From positions 30,189 through 94,188 of the forward strand of contig JAUNSK010000017.1 of the NCBI GenBank assembly GCA_030539275.1: a stretch of DNA of 64,000 bases, written 5' to 3'. The notes beneath the pieces are model-generated. The model saw nothing but the letters and a program-made list of their open reading frames with translations. It was not told where the DNA came from and made no database searches. This document shows positions 7,715 through 15,624 of this stretch, in pieces. The first letter of the stretch is position 1. Every line of letters starts with the position of its first letter. Position numbers and translations under genes: made by a program. This DNA is from Oscillospiraceae bacterium (GTDB lineage: Bacteria; Bacillota; Clostridia; Oscillospirales; Ruminococcaceae).

Positions 7715-8793
7715 ATCACTTCAAATCCTTTTTCTTTATTATCATAAACCTCAGCAAGCATCCCCGCAACTGCATAATAGTATTTCTGCGGTATTTTCTG
7801 ACCGGGTTTCGTACTCAAAAATATCGCGCGGGCAAGTTCAGGATAGTTGAATATTGCAATATTTTGTTTTCTGGCTCTGGCCCTGATTATGCGGGCAGAT
7901 GAATCTTTTCCTGATGAGATCACAACAGGTGCCTGATGAACAGCTCTGTCATATCCCAGTGCAACTGCATATCCGCCGTCTGAACAGATCACAAGCTCAG
8001 TATCTGTTTCATCTGATACATTAACGGATGAATCTGCATTATGGCGCGAAAGCATTGCATCTCTTACATACGGATCCGCCTGATCATCTTTGATTTCATC
8101 CTTTATCTCCTGCTTTGTCATTCTGATTTTTCTCATATGTCTTATGTACTCAGCCAGATAATCTGCAGCAGCAAGAATTGTCAGAGCTGCTAGCGTACGT
8201 GTTATTATTTCTGCCACAGCTGCAGCTATAAATGAAAAAGATTCAGACAAGCTCATATCAGCAAGCGTCTGAAGAACCGTAATTCTTTTATTAAGACACA
8301 GCAAAATGATCAGTAATACTGTAACTATCTTTAAAGCAGCTGCTGTAAGAGACCATAACCCGGATAATGAAAATACCCTTCCTATACTCAGACGCGGACT
8401 GATCCTATGTGTATCAGGCACAACTGACTGCGGCCTTATACTGAATCTGGTCTGAAGAAATGTTGCCGCAGCTGCTGCCGCACCAACTGCGGCTCCTGCA
8501 GGAATTACAGCAAACAGAAATCTTGAAGCACAGTATGAATATGTCTGTCGTGTATCTTCAGCACTGAGTGATGTCCGGCTTCCTGCCTCTGTAAAAAAAC
8601 AGGTTATCAGAGATTCAAGCATATCGCGTATCATCGGATACACCGCTCTCAATACCAGAAAAAAAACTGTTAGTGTAAAAAGTGAGATCACTTCACGGCT
8701 TACTGGTATAAGTCCTTCCCTGCGCGCTTTGATTTTTCTTTTTCTGGTAGGCTTTTCAGTTTTCTGAGAAACATCTGAGTCCAGTTTTACCAC
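7711..8793 (-). CDS. flhB: Flagellar export switch protein FlhB, NPTH motif replaced
   Basis: About 360 residues: a QKTEKPTRKRKIKARREG N-terminus, four membrane helices, and a cytoplasmic domain with YAVALGYD, APVVISSGKD and the NYPELARAI element. These are all family features. The four residues before YAVAL are SDGG (about 271-274), whereas nearly all FlhB/SctU proteins have the self-cleaving NPTH there. Cleavage at NPTH normally permits the switch from hook to filament substrates, so this protein probably stays uncleaved. The preceding RMMxxVPxADVV region is also degraded. The start is uncertain: GTG at the edge of AGAGGTGG is used, and a CTG three codons later has better spacing. It follows fliR by 7 bases and overlaps flhA by 4. 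Confidence 0.92.
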   Translation of the reverse strand: MVKLDSDVSQKTEKPTRKRKIKARREGLIPVSREVISLFTLTVFFLVLRAVYPMIRDMLESLITCFFTEAGSRTSLSAEDTRQTYSYCASRFLFAVIPAGAAVGAAAAAATFLQTRFSIRPQSVVPDTHRISPRLSIGRVFSLSGLWSLTAAALKIVTVLLIILLCLNKRITVLQTLADMSLSESFSFIAAAVAEIITRTLAALTILAAADYLAEYIRHMRKIRMTKQEIKDEIKDDQADPYVRDAMLSRHNADSSVNVSDETDTELVICSDGGYAVALGYDRAVHQAPVVISSGKDSSARIIRARARKQNIAIFNYPELARAIFLSTKPGQKIPQKYYYAVAGMLAEVYDNKEKGFEVI

Positions 8794-8800
8794 CTCTTGT

Positions 8801-9577
8801 TCATACAAGCGAGCATAGAGACCGCTGCATGGAATCAAACATAGAAATAATATAGTTCTCCAGAAATACAGTAACCGGTTTTGCCATTGCAAGCATTACT
8901 ATCATAAAAACTATTATTTTTATCTGCATATTCATAACAAACATATTGAACTCAGGAATAAGTCTCATAAGAATCCCCATACCTGTTTCAACTATAAGCG
9001 CTGCAGCTATAAAAGGAACTGCAAGTCTGACTGCAAGTGAAAAAACGCTGATAAATAGTTCTATTCCATACTGTGACACACTCTGAAGGCTCAGCCCGGA
9101 CATTCCCGCACTGACAGTGTCATATGACGATATAAGAAGTCTTATAAACACAAGATGACTGTTTGTTATAAATATATAGACAAGAAAGAGAATATGCAGC
9201 AGTTTTCCCGTTACTGACTGAGCTGTCCCTGAAAGAGGATCAAATACTCTGCCCATGAGAAGACCTGACTGCTCATCAATAATATCACCTGCAAATGAAA
9301 GCATATAGAAGTAAATATTAAATACATATGCCAGCACAAATCCAACAGCCAGCTCACTGGTTATACATAACAGCAGCTCAGGAATATTGACAATATCACA
9401 TGTTATTCCTGTAAATGGCATAAGAAGCAGTGAAATGCCTGCCGCTGCAGCTGTTTTTACAGCGAAGCTTACCTGGCTTCGGGAAATAACAGGATTAAAA
9501 AATACTATAGCTGAGATTCTTGCCAGCACTAAAATGTATGAATAAAAATTATCTGCAGTAAACTGTAACTGTGCCAA
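8801..9577 (-). CDS. fliR: Flagellar export gate protein FliR
   Basis: The 258-residue protein has about six membrane helices and the family sequence DNFYSYILVLARISAIVFFNPVI at its N-terminus. Later blocks include SELAVGFVLAYVFN, DIIDEQSG and a NMQIKIIVFM-type C-terminal region. FliR forms the export pore with FliP and FliQ. The start is TTG because TAGGAG lies 8 bases upstream and the protein then begins at the point where FliR homologues begin. The 11-base gap after fliQ contains this ribosome binding site. Confidence 0.93.
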   Translation of the reverse strand: MAQLQFTADNFYSYILVLARISAIVFFNPVISRSQVSFAVKTAAAAGISLLLMPFTGITCDIVNIPELLLCITSELAVGFVLAYVFNIYFYMLSFAGDIIDEQSGLLMGRVFDPLSGTAQSVTGKLLHILFLVYIFITNSHLVFIRLLISSYDTVSAGMSGLSLQSVSQYGIELFISVFSLAVRLAVPFIAAALIVETGMGILMRLIPEFNMFVMNMQIKIIVFMIVMLAMAKPVTVFLENYIISMFDSMQRSLCSLV

Positions 9578-9588
9578 ACTATCAGCTC

Positions 9589-9852
9589 CTATAAAGACGC
9601 AATTGCAGTGAAAATTCCACTGAAAAATTCTACACATACACTTACCATCCATGTTCCGAGCGTCAGAAATACCACAGCCACAGCAATTATCTTAGGAACA
9701 AATGTCAGTGACTGTTCATGGATCTGTGTTACTGACTGAAACACTGATACTATAAGCCCTGCAGCAATACTGACAAGCAGTACCGGTGCTGAAATTTTAA
9801 ATGCTGTGTAAACAGCGGAAGTAAAGATACTGAGTATCTGTGACTTGCTCAT
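9589..9852 (-). CDS. fliQ: Flagellar export gate protein FliQ
   Basis: The 87-residue protein has two membrane helices separated by SVTQIHEQSLTFVPKI, the most conserved FliQ segment. The length is normal for the family. FliQ packs around the FliP/FliR pore. The ATG is preceded by GGGGGG about 10 bases upstream, and it follows fliP by 19 bases. Confidence 0.95.
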   Translation of the reverse strand: MSKSQILSIFTSAVYTAFKISAPVLLVSIAAGLIVSVFQSVTQIHEQSLTFVPKIIAVAVVFLTLGTWMVSVCVEFFSGIFTAIASL

Positions 9853-9871
9853 AATTATTACGCCCCCCGTT

Positions 9872-10651
9872 TCAGTTAAAGCTGACTATCAGCGACTTTA
9901 TAAGAAGATTCCATCCGTCTGCAAGAATAAAGAGCATGAGTTTGAACGGCATAGAGATCATCGCAGGCGGAAGCATAACCATTCCCATTGACATAAGCGT
10001 ACTTGACACCACAAGATCTATAATTATAAACGGTATGTATAAAAGAAAGCCTATTATAAATGCTCTCTTGAGTTCACTTGTTACAAATGCCGGAGTAACT
10101 ACCCATATGCTCAGCTGTGTCAGTTTTTCCCTGGAATCATACTGCGACTTGTCTATGATCCCTCTGTCATCAGCAACAGACATGAACATGTCAAGGTCAT
10201 CCTTGTATACCTGTTTGAGCATGAAAACCTTGAGCGGCTCAGATCCTTTGTCAACAGCCTCCTGAAATGTTATGTCTCCGGCCTTGTACGGCTTGTACGC
10301 CTGGGTATTTATCTGGGTGAATACAGGAAGCATAATAAATACGGAAATAAATGCTGAAAGACCTATTATGACCTGATTCGGCGGAGAACCTGATGTACCT
10401 ATCGCATTTCTCAGAAATGAAAAGGCAATTACTATCCTTGTAAAGCATGTCATCATGAGCAGCATAGTCGGGATAAGAACTACAACGCACAGAAGAAACA
10501 AAAGATCTGTTATCCCGCTGTCCTGACCGCCCGTTTGTGAATCGACCTTGATATTTACGGAAGATTCCGCCGATACAGTCGATGACATAATAAATATCAG
10601 AAACAACACAGTAATAAGTGAAAAAACAAAGCAGACAATACTGCGTTTCAT
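9872..10651 (-). CDS. fliP: Flagellar export gate protein FliP
   Basis: The 259-residue protein begins with a cleavable-looking signal peptide (MKRSIVCFVFSLITVLFLIFI, then TVSAES), as many FliP proteins do. Helices bearing TCFTRIVIAFSFLRNAIG and SPPNQVIIGLSAF follow, then a periplasmic segment with MLKQVYKDDLDMF, then TPAFVTSELKRAF and the C-terminal LPPAMISMPFKLMLFIL. Five FliP subunits make most of the export pore. The second in-frame methionine is chosen as start because it gives the signal peptide directly and avoids overlap with fliO. Its ribosome binding site is weak (GGATC). Confidence 0.93.
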   Translation of the reverse strand: MKRSIVCFVFSLITVLFLIFIMSSTVSAESSVNIKVDSQTGGQDSGITDLLFLLCVVVLIPTMLLMMTCFTRIVIAFSFLRNAIGTSGSPPNQVIIGLSAFISVFIMLPVFTQINTQAYKPYKAGDITFQEAVDKGSEPLKVFMLKQVYKDDLDMFMSVADDRGIIDKSQYDSREKLTQLSIWVVTPAFVTSELKRAFIIGFLLYIPFIIIDLVVSSTLMSMGMVMLPPAMISMPFKLMLFILADGWNLLIKSLIVSFN

Positions 10652-10670
10652 TTTATGATCAAAGATCCGT

Positions 10671-11075
10671 TTATTTAGAGTCTGAGCTGTTTTTATACTT
10701 ATCACCTCTGTTTTTTATTGTTCCTATTCTTTCTTTAGCGGCTTCTTTCAGAATTTCATAGAAATCACCGCCGCTGCTTTTGTCACTGCTGCTTTCAAGA
10801 TTCAGCTCATCGCTGTCAAGATCACATATATACTCTAAATGCTCCTTGCCTGAGCCAACCAGCAGATACTTCTGACCTGCCCTGATTATCATAAGGTATT
10901 TGTCAGGACCTGCCGGCATACTCTCAATTATCCTTAGATTTTTTCCGTTTGCCGACGGGCGCCCGTAACGTTTTCCTATCAGCTTTGTTGAAATATATGC
11001 AAGATAAAGAATTATAATAAAAACCAGAACAGCAGCAAGAACGCTGAAAACACTTCCTATTGCGGATTCTCCCAA
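10671..11075 (-). CDS. fliO: FliO-type flagellar export accessory protein
   Basis: The 134-residue protein has one membrane helix near its N-terminus (FSVLAAVLVFIIILYLAYIS). A short cytoplasmic domain with IIESMPAGPDKYLMIIRAGQ and YLLVGSG follows, as in FliO. The C-terminal tail is charged and low complexity. FliO helps assemble FliP complexes. The order fliN-fliO-fliP supports the call. A TTG start is preferred because CTGGAG lies 8 bases upstream; the upstream GTG overlaps that site. Confidence 0.87.
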   Translation of the reverse strand: MGESAIGSVFSVLAAVLVFIIILYLAYISTKLIGKRYGRPSANGKNLRIIESMPAGPDKYLMIIRAGQKYLLVGSGKEHLEYICDLDSDELNLESSSDKSSGGDFYEILKEAAKERIGTIKNRGDKYKNSSDSK

Positions 11076-11101
11076 AAAAATCACTCCAGAATGAATATTT
11101 G

Positions 11102-11446
11102 TTAAACAAGCTCTGTAATTTTAATACTTACGCCTCTCTGATCAGCTGCTATGTCTCCATGAGCTATGATCTTTGAATTGATAACCAGATCTGATTTTGC
11201 GCCGACAGGCTTGTCAAGCTTGACTACGCATCCTGCCCTGAGTCTGAGCAAATCGCTCAGAAGAATACTTGTACGTCCGATCTCTCCTCGTACTTCTGCT
11301 GTTACATCTGAAAGTGCACTCAGACTGATTTTTTTGTTATCTGTTGCTGCAGGCTGATCCCCGGCAAAGTCAGGAAACCTGACCGCAGCATATCTGGAAT
11401 TGTCATCTGCCTCTGGAATTTCGTTATGAGTTGATTCATTATTCAT
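11102..11446 (-). CDS. fliN: FliN-type SpoA-domain protein
   Basis: The 114-residue protein has a variable N-terminal 40 residues and one SpoA domain: LSDVTAEVRGEIGRTSILLSD, then LLRLRAGCVVKLDKPV, and a C-terminal end with GVSIKITELV. FliN forms the lower C-ring and the cargo-sorting platform that binds FliH. FliM and FliG, its normal C-ring partners, are absent from this operon, so this is the only switch-type protein visible. It may act only as a docking protein for the ATPase complex, as SctQ does in injectisomes; that is inference. Confidence 0.87.
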   Translation of the reverse strand: MNNESTHNEIPEADDNSRYAAVRFPDFAGDQPAATDNKKISLSALSDVTAEVRGEIGRTSILLSDLLRLRAGCVVKLDKPVGAKSDLVINSKIIAHGDIAADQRGVSIKITELV

Positions 11447-11505
11447 TAAAATTTCATCCGGTTCCTTTCAGTCTGAATCTTATTTCTGAATAAACATCAG
11501 TCTGA

Positions 11506-11994
11506 CTATATATCTGATGTTTCTTCCGCAGCCGGTTCATTTATGTCCGGATTTTTGCCGGAAGATATATGATGCGATATAAATTCTTCTATATAATTCT
11601 GATTTTCTTTGTCAAGTCTGTGAAGATACTCAGACTTCTGCTTTTCCTCAAGCTTTGCAAGTTCAGTACATTCATATGATATTTCTATCACTGTCTTCTG
11701 CTGTACTTCTATAGACTTTTTTACATTTTCAATTTTTGCAGCGATATCAGTCAGTTCATTTCTGAGTGCACTCTTTTTGATCTCAAGCAGCTGCATGTCA
11801 ACAACCCTTACTCCGCTCATCATTCTGGAATTAAGGTCAAAGCAGATCTTCTCTGACTGCTGCATGACAGACTGCTGGGTGAGTATCAGAGCATTCAGCT
11901 TTACATGAAGCCTCATCAGAGTGTTCTTTTCTTTTTTAATCTGCTGATTTTTGTATTCTTTCATTTTTTCCAGTGAAAATTTAAAATCATTCAT
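11506..11994 (-). CDS. fliJ: FliJ-like coiled-coil export protein
   Basis: The 162-residue protein is almost all charged helix. It starts FKFSLEKMKEYKNQQIKKEK, which matches the FliJ pattern, and continues as heptad-rich coiled coil. FliJ is the central stalk of the FliI ATPase ring and contacts FlhA. Sequence similarity across this family is always low, so the call relies on the N-terminal pattern, size and position directly after fliI (12-base gap). The Pro/Glu-rich tail is unremarkable. Confidence 0.82.
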   Translation of the reverse strand: MNDFKFSLEKMKEYKNQQIKKEKNTLMRLHVKLNALILTQQSVMQQSEKICFDLNSRMMSGVRVVDMQLLEIKKSALRNELTDIAAKIENVKKSIEVQQKTVIEISYECTELAKLEEKQKSEYLHRLDKENQNYIEEFISHHISSGKNPDINEPAAEETSDI

Positions 11995-12006
11995 TTAAAA
12001 CCCAGC

Positions 12007-13332
12007 CTACTCAAAAATTTTTCGCATGATACTTATTGTTTCTTCCATTGAAAAGCGTTCGTTAATATCCTGTTTTAAAAATTCATTTATACTTTCAAGC
12101 CTGCTTATGGCATAATCAAGTTCAGGATTGGTTCCGGTCTTATAAGCACCTATTGAAATAAGATCCTGATTCTCTTCATATACTGACATGATCTTTCTGA
12201 TCTTCCCGGCAGTTTCTTTCTGATCGTCTGAAATTATTTCTGACATCAGTCTGCTGATGCTTGAAAGAATATCGATTGCCGGATAGTGATTTCTCATGGC
12301 CATGTTCCTTGACATCATTATATGACCATCTATTATTCCTCTTACGGTATCAGAGATCGGTTCGTTGCTGTCATCGCCCTCGACAAGTACTGTAAAAATA
12401 CCTGTTATCGAACCTGTTTCAAAGTTGCCGCATCTCTCAAGAAGCTTTGGCAGTGACGCATAAATCGAAGGGGTATATCCTCTTGCGATAGGAGGCTCAC
12501 CGGCACTCAGACCTATTTCACGCTCTGCCATGCAGAAACGTGTAAGCGAATCCATCATCAGCAGAACGTCTTTTCCCTGATCCTTGAAGTATTCGGCTAT
12601 TGCTGTTGCAGTCTGAGCACATTTTGATCTCATCATCGCGGGCTGGTCAGATGTTGCTACTACAAGGACACTGCGGCTTATACCTTCATCTCCGAGATCT
12701 CTGTTGATGAATTCCATCAGTTCTCTGCCGCGCTCGCCAACCATTGCGATAACATTAACATCTGCATTGATGTTTCTTGCTATCATACCCATGAGTATGC
12801 TCTTTCCTACTCCGCTTCCGGCAAATATACCCATTCTCTGTCCTTTGCCTACAGTCAGCATTCCGTCTATCGCCTTTATTCCGAATTCAACCGGTTCTCT
12901 GATCGGAGGACGTTTCATAGGATTTGACGGCCTGCCGTTTATCGAGTAAAATGTCTGACCCTCGATCTCTCCCTTGCCGTCTATAGGATTACCGACAGCA
13001 TCTATTGTCCTCCCTATAAGCTGAGGACTCATTTTTATTTTTAGTTTTTCACCTGTATTGCTGACAAAGCTTCCATATCCGATACCTGTTATATCACCAT
13101 ATGGCATCAGCAGTACTTTTCCATTTCTGAAGCCGACTACTTCAGACATAATGCTTTTTTTATCTGTGCCGGCTATAGATATATTGCAAACATCACCTAT
13201 ATTACATGAGATTCCGGATGCTTCAACAGTGAGCCCGACAATCTGTTCAATTTTCCCCAGTGTAGTATAAAAGTTGTTAAGCCTCATACTTCTTCTGAGG
13301 TTTTTCTGTGACAGCCCGTGTATCTGACTCAT
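12007..13332 (-). CDS. fliI: Flagellum-specific ATPase FliI
   Basis: The 441-residue protein is a complete type III export ATPase. It has an N-terminal beta-barrel (GKIEQIVGLTVEASG), Walker A GIFAGSGVGKS, GERGREL, Walker B VLLMMDSLTRF, and SLPKLLERCGNFETGSITG. It drives chaperone release and delivers substrates to FlhA. Several in-frame starts exist. The ATG used has GAGG 9 bases upstream and gives a normal-length N-terminus, overlapping fliH by 56 bases. A later ATG overlapping the fliH stop by 11 bases is the alternative. Confidence 0.95.
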   Translation of the reverse strand: MSQIHGLSQKNLRRSMRLNNFYTTLGKIEQIVGLTVEASGISCNIGDVCNISIAGTDKKSIMSEVVGFRNGKVLLMPYGDITGIGYGSFVSNTGEKLKIKMSPQLIGRTIDAVGNPIDGKGEIEGQTFYSINGRPSNPMKRPPIREPVEFGIKAIDGMLTVGKGQRMGIFAGSGVGKSILMGMIARNINADVNVIAMVGERGRELMEFINRDLGDEGISRSVLVVATSDQPAMMRSKCAQTATAIAEYFKDQGKDVLLMMDSLTRFCMAEREIGLSAGEPPIARGYTPSIYASLPKLLERCGNFETGSITGIFTVLVEGDDSNEPISDTVRGIIDGHIMMSRNMAMRNHYPAIDILSSISRLMSEIISDDQKETAGKIRKIMSVYEENQDLISIGAYKTGTNPELDYAISRLESINEFLKQDINERFSMEETISIMRKIFE

Positions 13333-14038
13333 ACTCATCATCCTCATCGGTAAATTCGTTAAAATACTTTCGAATATTCTGCAGCTGTGTCAATACAGAA
13401 GCGACTATTACGCCCTCTGCTGTATGAATAACACATGTACCCTTATCTGCATCGCGTCTGAGTTCCACCTCTACACGCTGATCCTCTTTTGCATCCGAAA
13501 GCTCCTTTTCAAGCTGTGCAGCTGACTCCCTGAGTTTATCTGATACCTCAACCTTTATCCACTGGGCATCGCGTATTGATCTTATCGCCCTCTGGACCAG
13601 TGAAAATAACATTTTATCATCGTCATCAAGCTTTTTGCAGACGAGTTTTTCTGCCACATCCACTGCCAGTCCTCTTAGTTCCTTCGCATATATGTCAAAA
13701 TACTCTTCCTGCTCTTTTTTTATCTGGGCAAGTGTCTTTTCTATACTGTTAAGCCCTCTGCAAAGTATATCATTTCTGGCAGCAGTTCCTTCCTGATAAC
13801 CAGTGTTATATGCTTTTTTATAGATCTCCTCGGTTTTTTTCTCTGCCTGAGAAATCATAAGCCCGCACTGTCTTGATGCATCTTCAAGAAGCTGCCCGGC
13901 ATCAGGACTCTGTATATATGTATCTGTCTGACATGACATCTGTGCTGTTTTAGCCGAATCCGGATGCTGTGTGTAATCCGGAATTATGACAGGCTGGTCT
14001 GACTTTGATATTTCCTGTTTTTTTATTATCCGGCCCAC
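13277..14038 (-). CDS. fliH: FliH-like export ATPase regulator
   Basis: The 253-residue protein has a disordered N-terminal part, a central Glu/Lys/Gln-rich coiled coil (AEKKTEEIYKKAYNTGYQEG), and a C-terminal domain with ELRGLAVDVAEKLVCKKL and ADKGTCVIHTAEGVIVASV. These match FliH, the dimeric stator that binds FliI and FliN. The start is GTG with AGGAAAGGATG 7 bases before it. It follows fliF with only 22 bases between. In most operons fliG lies here; there is no room for it. Confidence 0.87.
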   Translation of the reverse strand: MGRIIKKQEISKSDQPVIIPDYTQHPDSAKTAQMSCQTDTYIQSPDAGQLLEDASRQCGLMISQAEKKTEEIYKKAYNTGYQEGTAARNDILCRGLNSIEKTLAQIKKEQEEYFDIYAKELRGLAVDVAEKLVCKKLDDDDKMLFSLVQRAIRSIRDAQWIKVEVSDKLRESAAQLEKELSDAKEDQRVEVELRRDADKGTCVIHTAEGVIVASVLTQLQNIRKYFNEFTDEDDEYESDTRAVTEKPQKKYEA

Positions 14039-14060
14039 TTAGATACATCCTTTCCTGACG

Positions 14061-15107
14061 TTAAGATTTTTTATCATCCTTTATCATTTTTCTGATGATA
14101 TCAGCAGCTGCCTTCGGATCTTCTTTTATTAATTTGCTGATATCTTCTTTTTTTATTTTTTCTTTAGAAACGCAGCGTGTTTTGCCGGAAAGCATATCTG
14201 CATATTCGTTGTTTTCTCTTTCAAGCCTGGATATTCTCAGGTTTGCCCTTATGCTGTTGATAACCGCAGCAAGCGTAATAAGAAACAGAACAGCGCATAC
14301 CCATAACATTGCAGTTTCCCTTGAAGTAAACGGAATGTCCTGTGTATCATTTTCCGGCTGTGTCTGAGCCGGCTGTTCATCAGACGGTAAAGTTTCCTGT
14401 ACTTTGTCCTGTGCTGCTGATACAGGAACTGACTGTCCTATTTCAATTCCGGTAGCTGCATTTATTACTGTTACATCATCGGGCTCCATCTGCTGGGCAC
14501 TGAATGCTACAAGTTTTTTCACAGCATCCGCCTGTTTAACATCAAAAGCATCCGGATCCTTAAGCGTCAGCATAACACTGGCTGTTGCTTTGTCCGGATT
14601 ATCATCCCACACGTAATCGGTCTCCTGAGGCACGCTTATTGTTACAACAGCACTTCTTATGTTATCTATTCTTTTAATGGTTGTCTGGAGTCTGTCCTGA
14701 AGCTCAAATCTGAGTGCCTGTTTTTTCTCAAAATCGCTCATTGTCATACTGAGATTATCAAAAAAAGTACCGTATGAAGGAGTTGACTGCGGATAGCCCA
14801 TTTCAGCAAGCTCATATACTATCTCGTCCCATTGATCACTTCGTACCTCGATCTCACCATCAGAGCTTATCCTGGCATCAGCATTCATATTTTTCAGCTG
14901 AACAAATACATCTGTAGCCTCGCTTTTTGTCATGCCCGGAAATAATTCTATCCAGGATGCAGACTGTCTGTTAAGGAAAAACGTAATGCATGCTGCGCCC
15001 ATTGCTATTGCAATAACACTCAGTGCAAACAGCGTTTTCTGCTTTGATGACATTTTATGATATGTACTGTTGAGCTTTGAAATTATATTATTTTCTGATT
15101 CTTTCAT
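14061..15107 (-). CDS. fliF: Short FliF-like MS-ring protein lacking RBM3
   Basis: The 348-residue protein is much shorter than usual FliF (about 520-570). It has a first membrane helix (25-46), ring-building motif 1 (50-105, WIELFPGMTKSEATDVF), motif 2 (about 128-222, VKKLVAFSAQQMEPDDVTVI), then a Gln/Pro/Glu linker (224-262). A second membrane helix (266-287) and a cytoplasmic tail ending DISKLIKEDPKAAADIIRKM follow. The roughly 200-residue RBM3 plus beta-collar, which normally encloses the export gate, is missing. That architecture is closer to SctJ of injectisomes, although the sequence is FliF-like. The C-terminal tail resembles the FliG-binding end of FliF, yet fliG is not next to it. 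Confidence 0.85.
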   Translation of the reverse strand: MKESENNIISKLNSTYHKMSSKQKTLFALSVIAIAMGAACITFFLNRQSASWIELFPGMTKSEATDVFVQLKNMNADARISSDGEIEVRSDQWDEIVYELAEMGYPQSTPSYGTFFDNLSMTMSDFEKKQALRFELQDRLQTTIKRIDNIRSAVVTISVPQETDYVWDDNPDKATASVMLTLKDPDAFDVKQADAVKKLVAFSAQQMEPDDVTVINAATGIEIGQSVPVSAAQDKVQETLPSDEQPAQTQPENDTQDIPFTSRETAMLWVCAVLFLITLAAVINSIRANLRISRLERENNEYADMLSGKTRCVSKEKIKKEDISKLIKEDPKAAADIIRKMIKDDKKS

Positions 15108-15127
15108 TTTTAACTCATTTCCGATTA

Positions 15128-15421
15128 TTAAATCTGCATTTCAGTTATGTTTTTATATGCCTCAACGGCACGGCTGATTATCTGGGATTTGATACCCAGC
15201 TCAAGTTCCTTTATCTGAACAGAGTCAGAAGTATCGATCGGAACAGTAATTTGTGATATATCCTTAACGGCACTGCTCTGTACTGTCTGTGTCACACTAT
15301 CAAGAATATCACTGAAGCTGATCTTATCGCCGCTGCCTTCTGATACTCCTGAAATATTTGACTTTGACAGGGAATTTATCTTTGAAATACCGGCCGGAGA
15401 AACTGAAAATGAAAAATCCAT
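15128..15421 (-). CDS. fliE: FliE, MS-ring/rod junction protein
   Basis: The 97-residue protein has the FliE layout: a low-complexity N-terminus, SFSDILDSV in the middle, and the conserved C-terminal helix SQIISRAVEAYKNITEMQI. FliE bridges the MS ring and proximal rod and is the first exported component. The ATG is preceded by GGCGGTG 7 bases upstream; longer versions lack a binding site. It is the first gene of the operon. flgB and flgC, which usually precede it, are absent: a sigma-A promoter lies directly upstream instead. Confidence 0.87.
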   Translation of the reverse strand: MDFSFSVSPAGISKINSLSKSNISGVSEGSGDKISFSDILDSVTQTVQSSAVKDISQITVPIDTSDSVQIKELELGIKSQIISRAVEAYKNITEMQI

Positions 15422-15479
15422 AAAATTACACCGCCATGTCATATTAACAAATTTATAATATGGAAAACTATATATTTTC

Positions 15480-15508
15480 ATTATACTATAAATAACTTTA
15501 AATTTCAA
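15480..15508 (-). promoter_or_regulatory. Sigma-A promoter of the export operon
   Basis: On the minus strand TTGAAA and TATAAT are separated by 17 bases, about 60 bases before the fliE ATG. This is the only good promoter found ahead of the 13-gene operon. It shows no sigma-28 or sigma-54 features. Confidence 0.7.
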
Positions 15509-15573
15509 GTAAAGATTGGTGAGTAAATGTTATCTTTATTATACAAATAATCAGGAATATAATTGTAACATAT

Positions 15574-15610
15574 AAAAACCAGGTGCATTTATATAAACGC
15601 ACCTGGTTTC
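15574..15610 (-). terminator. Terminator after the GH13 gene
   Basis: AAACCAGGTGC and GCACCTGGTTT form a long stem with an AT-rich loop. It ends in GGTTTTT on the minus strand, shortly after the GH13 stop codon. It separates that gene from the export operon. Confidence 0.85.
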
Positions 15611-15624
15611 ATAATTATGTAAAA

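Noticed and set aside
14038-14061. Space for a hidden fliG between fliF and fliH
   Set aside because: Only 22 bases separate the genes and neither protein contains FliG-like armadillo domains, so fliG is absent here.
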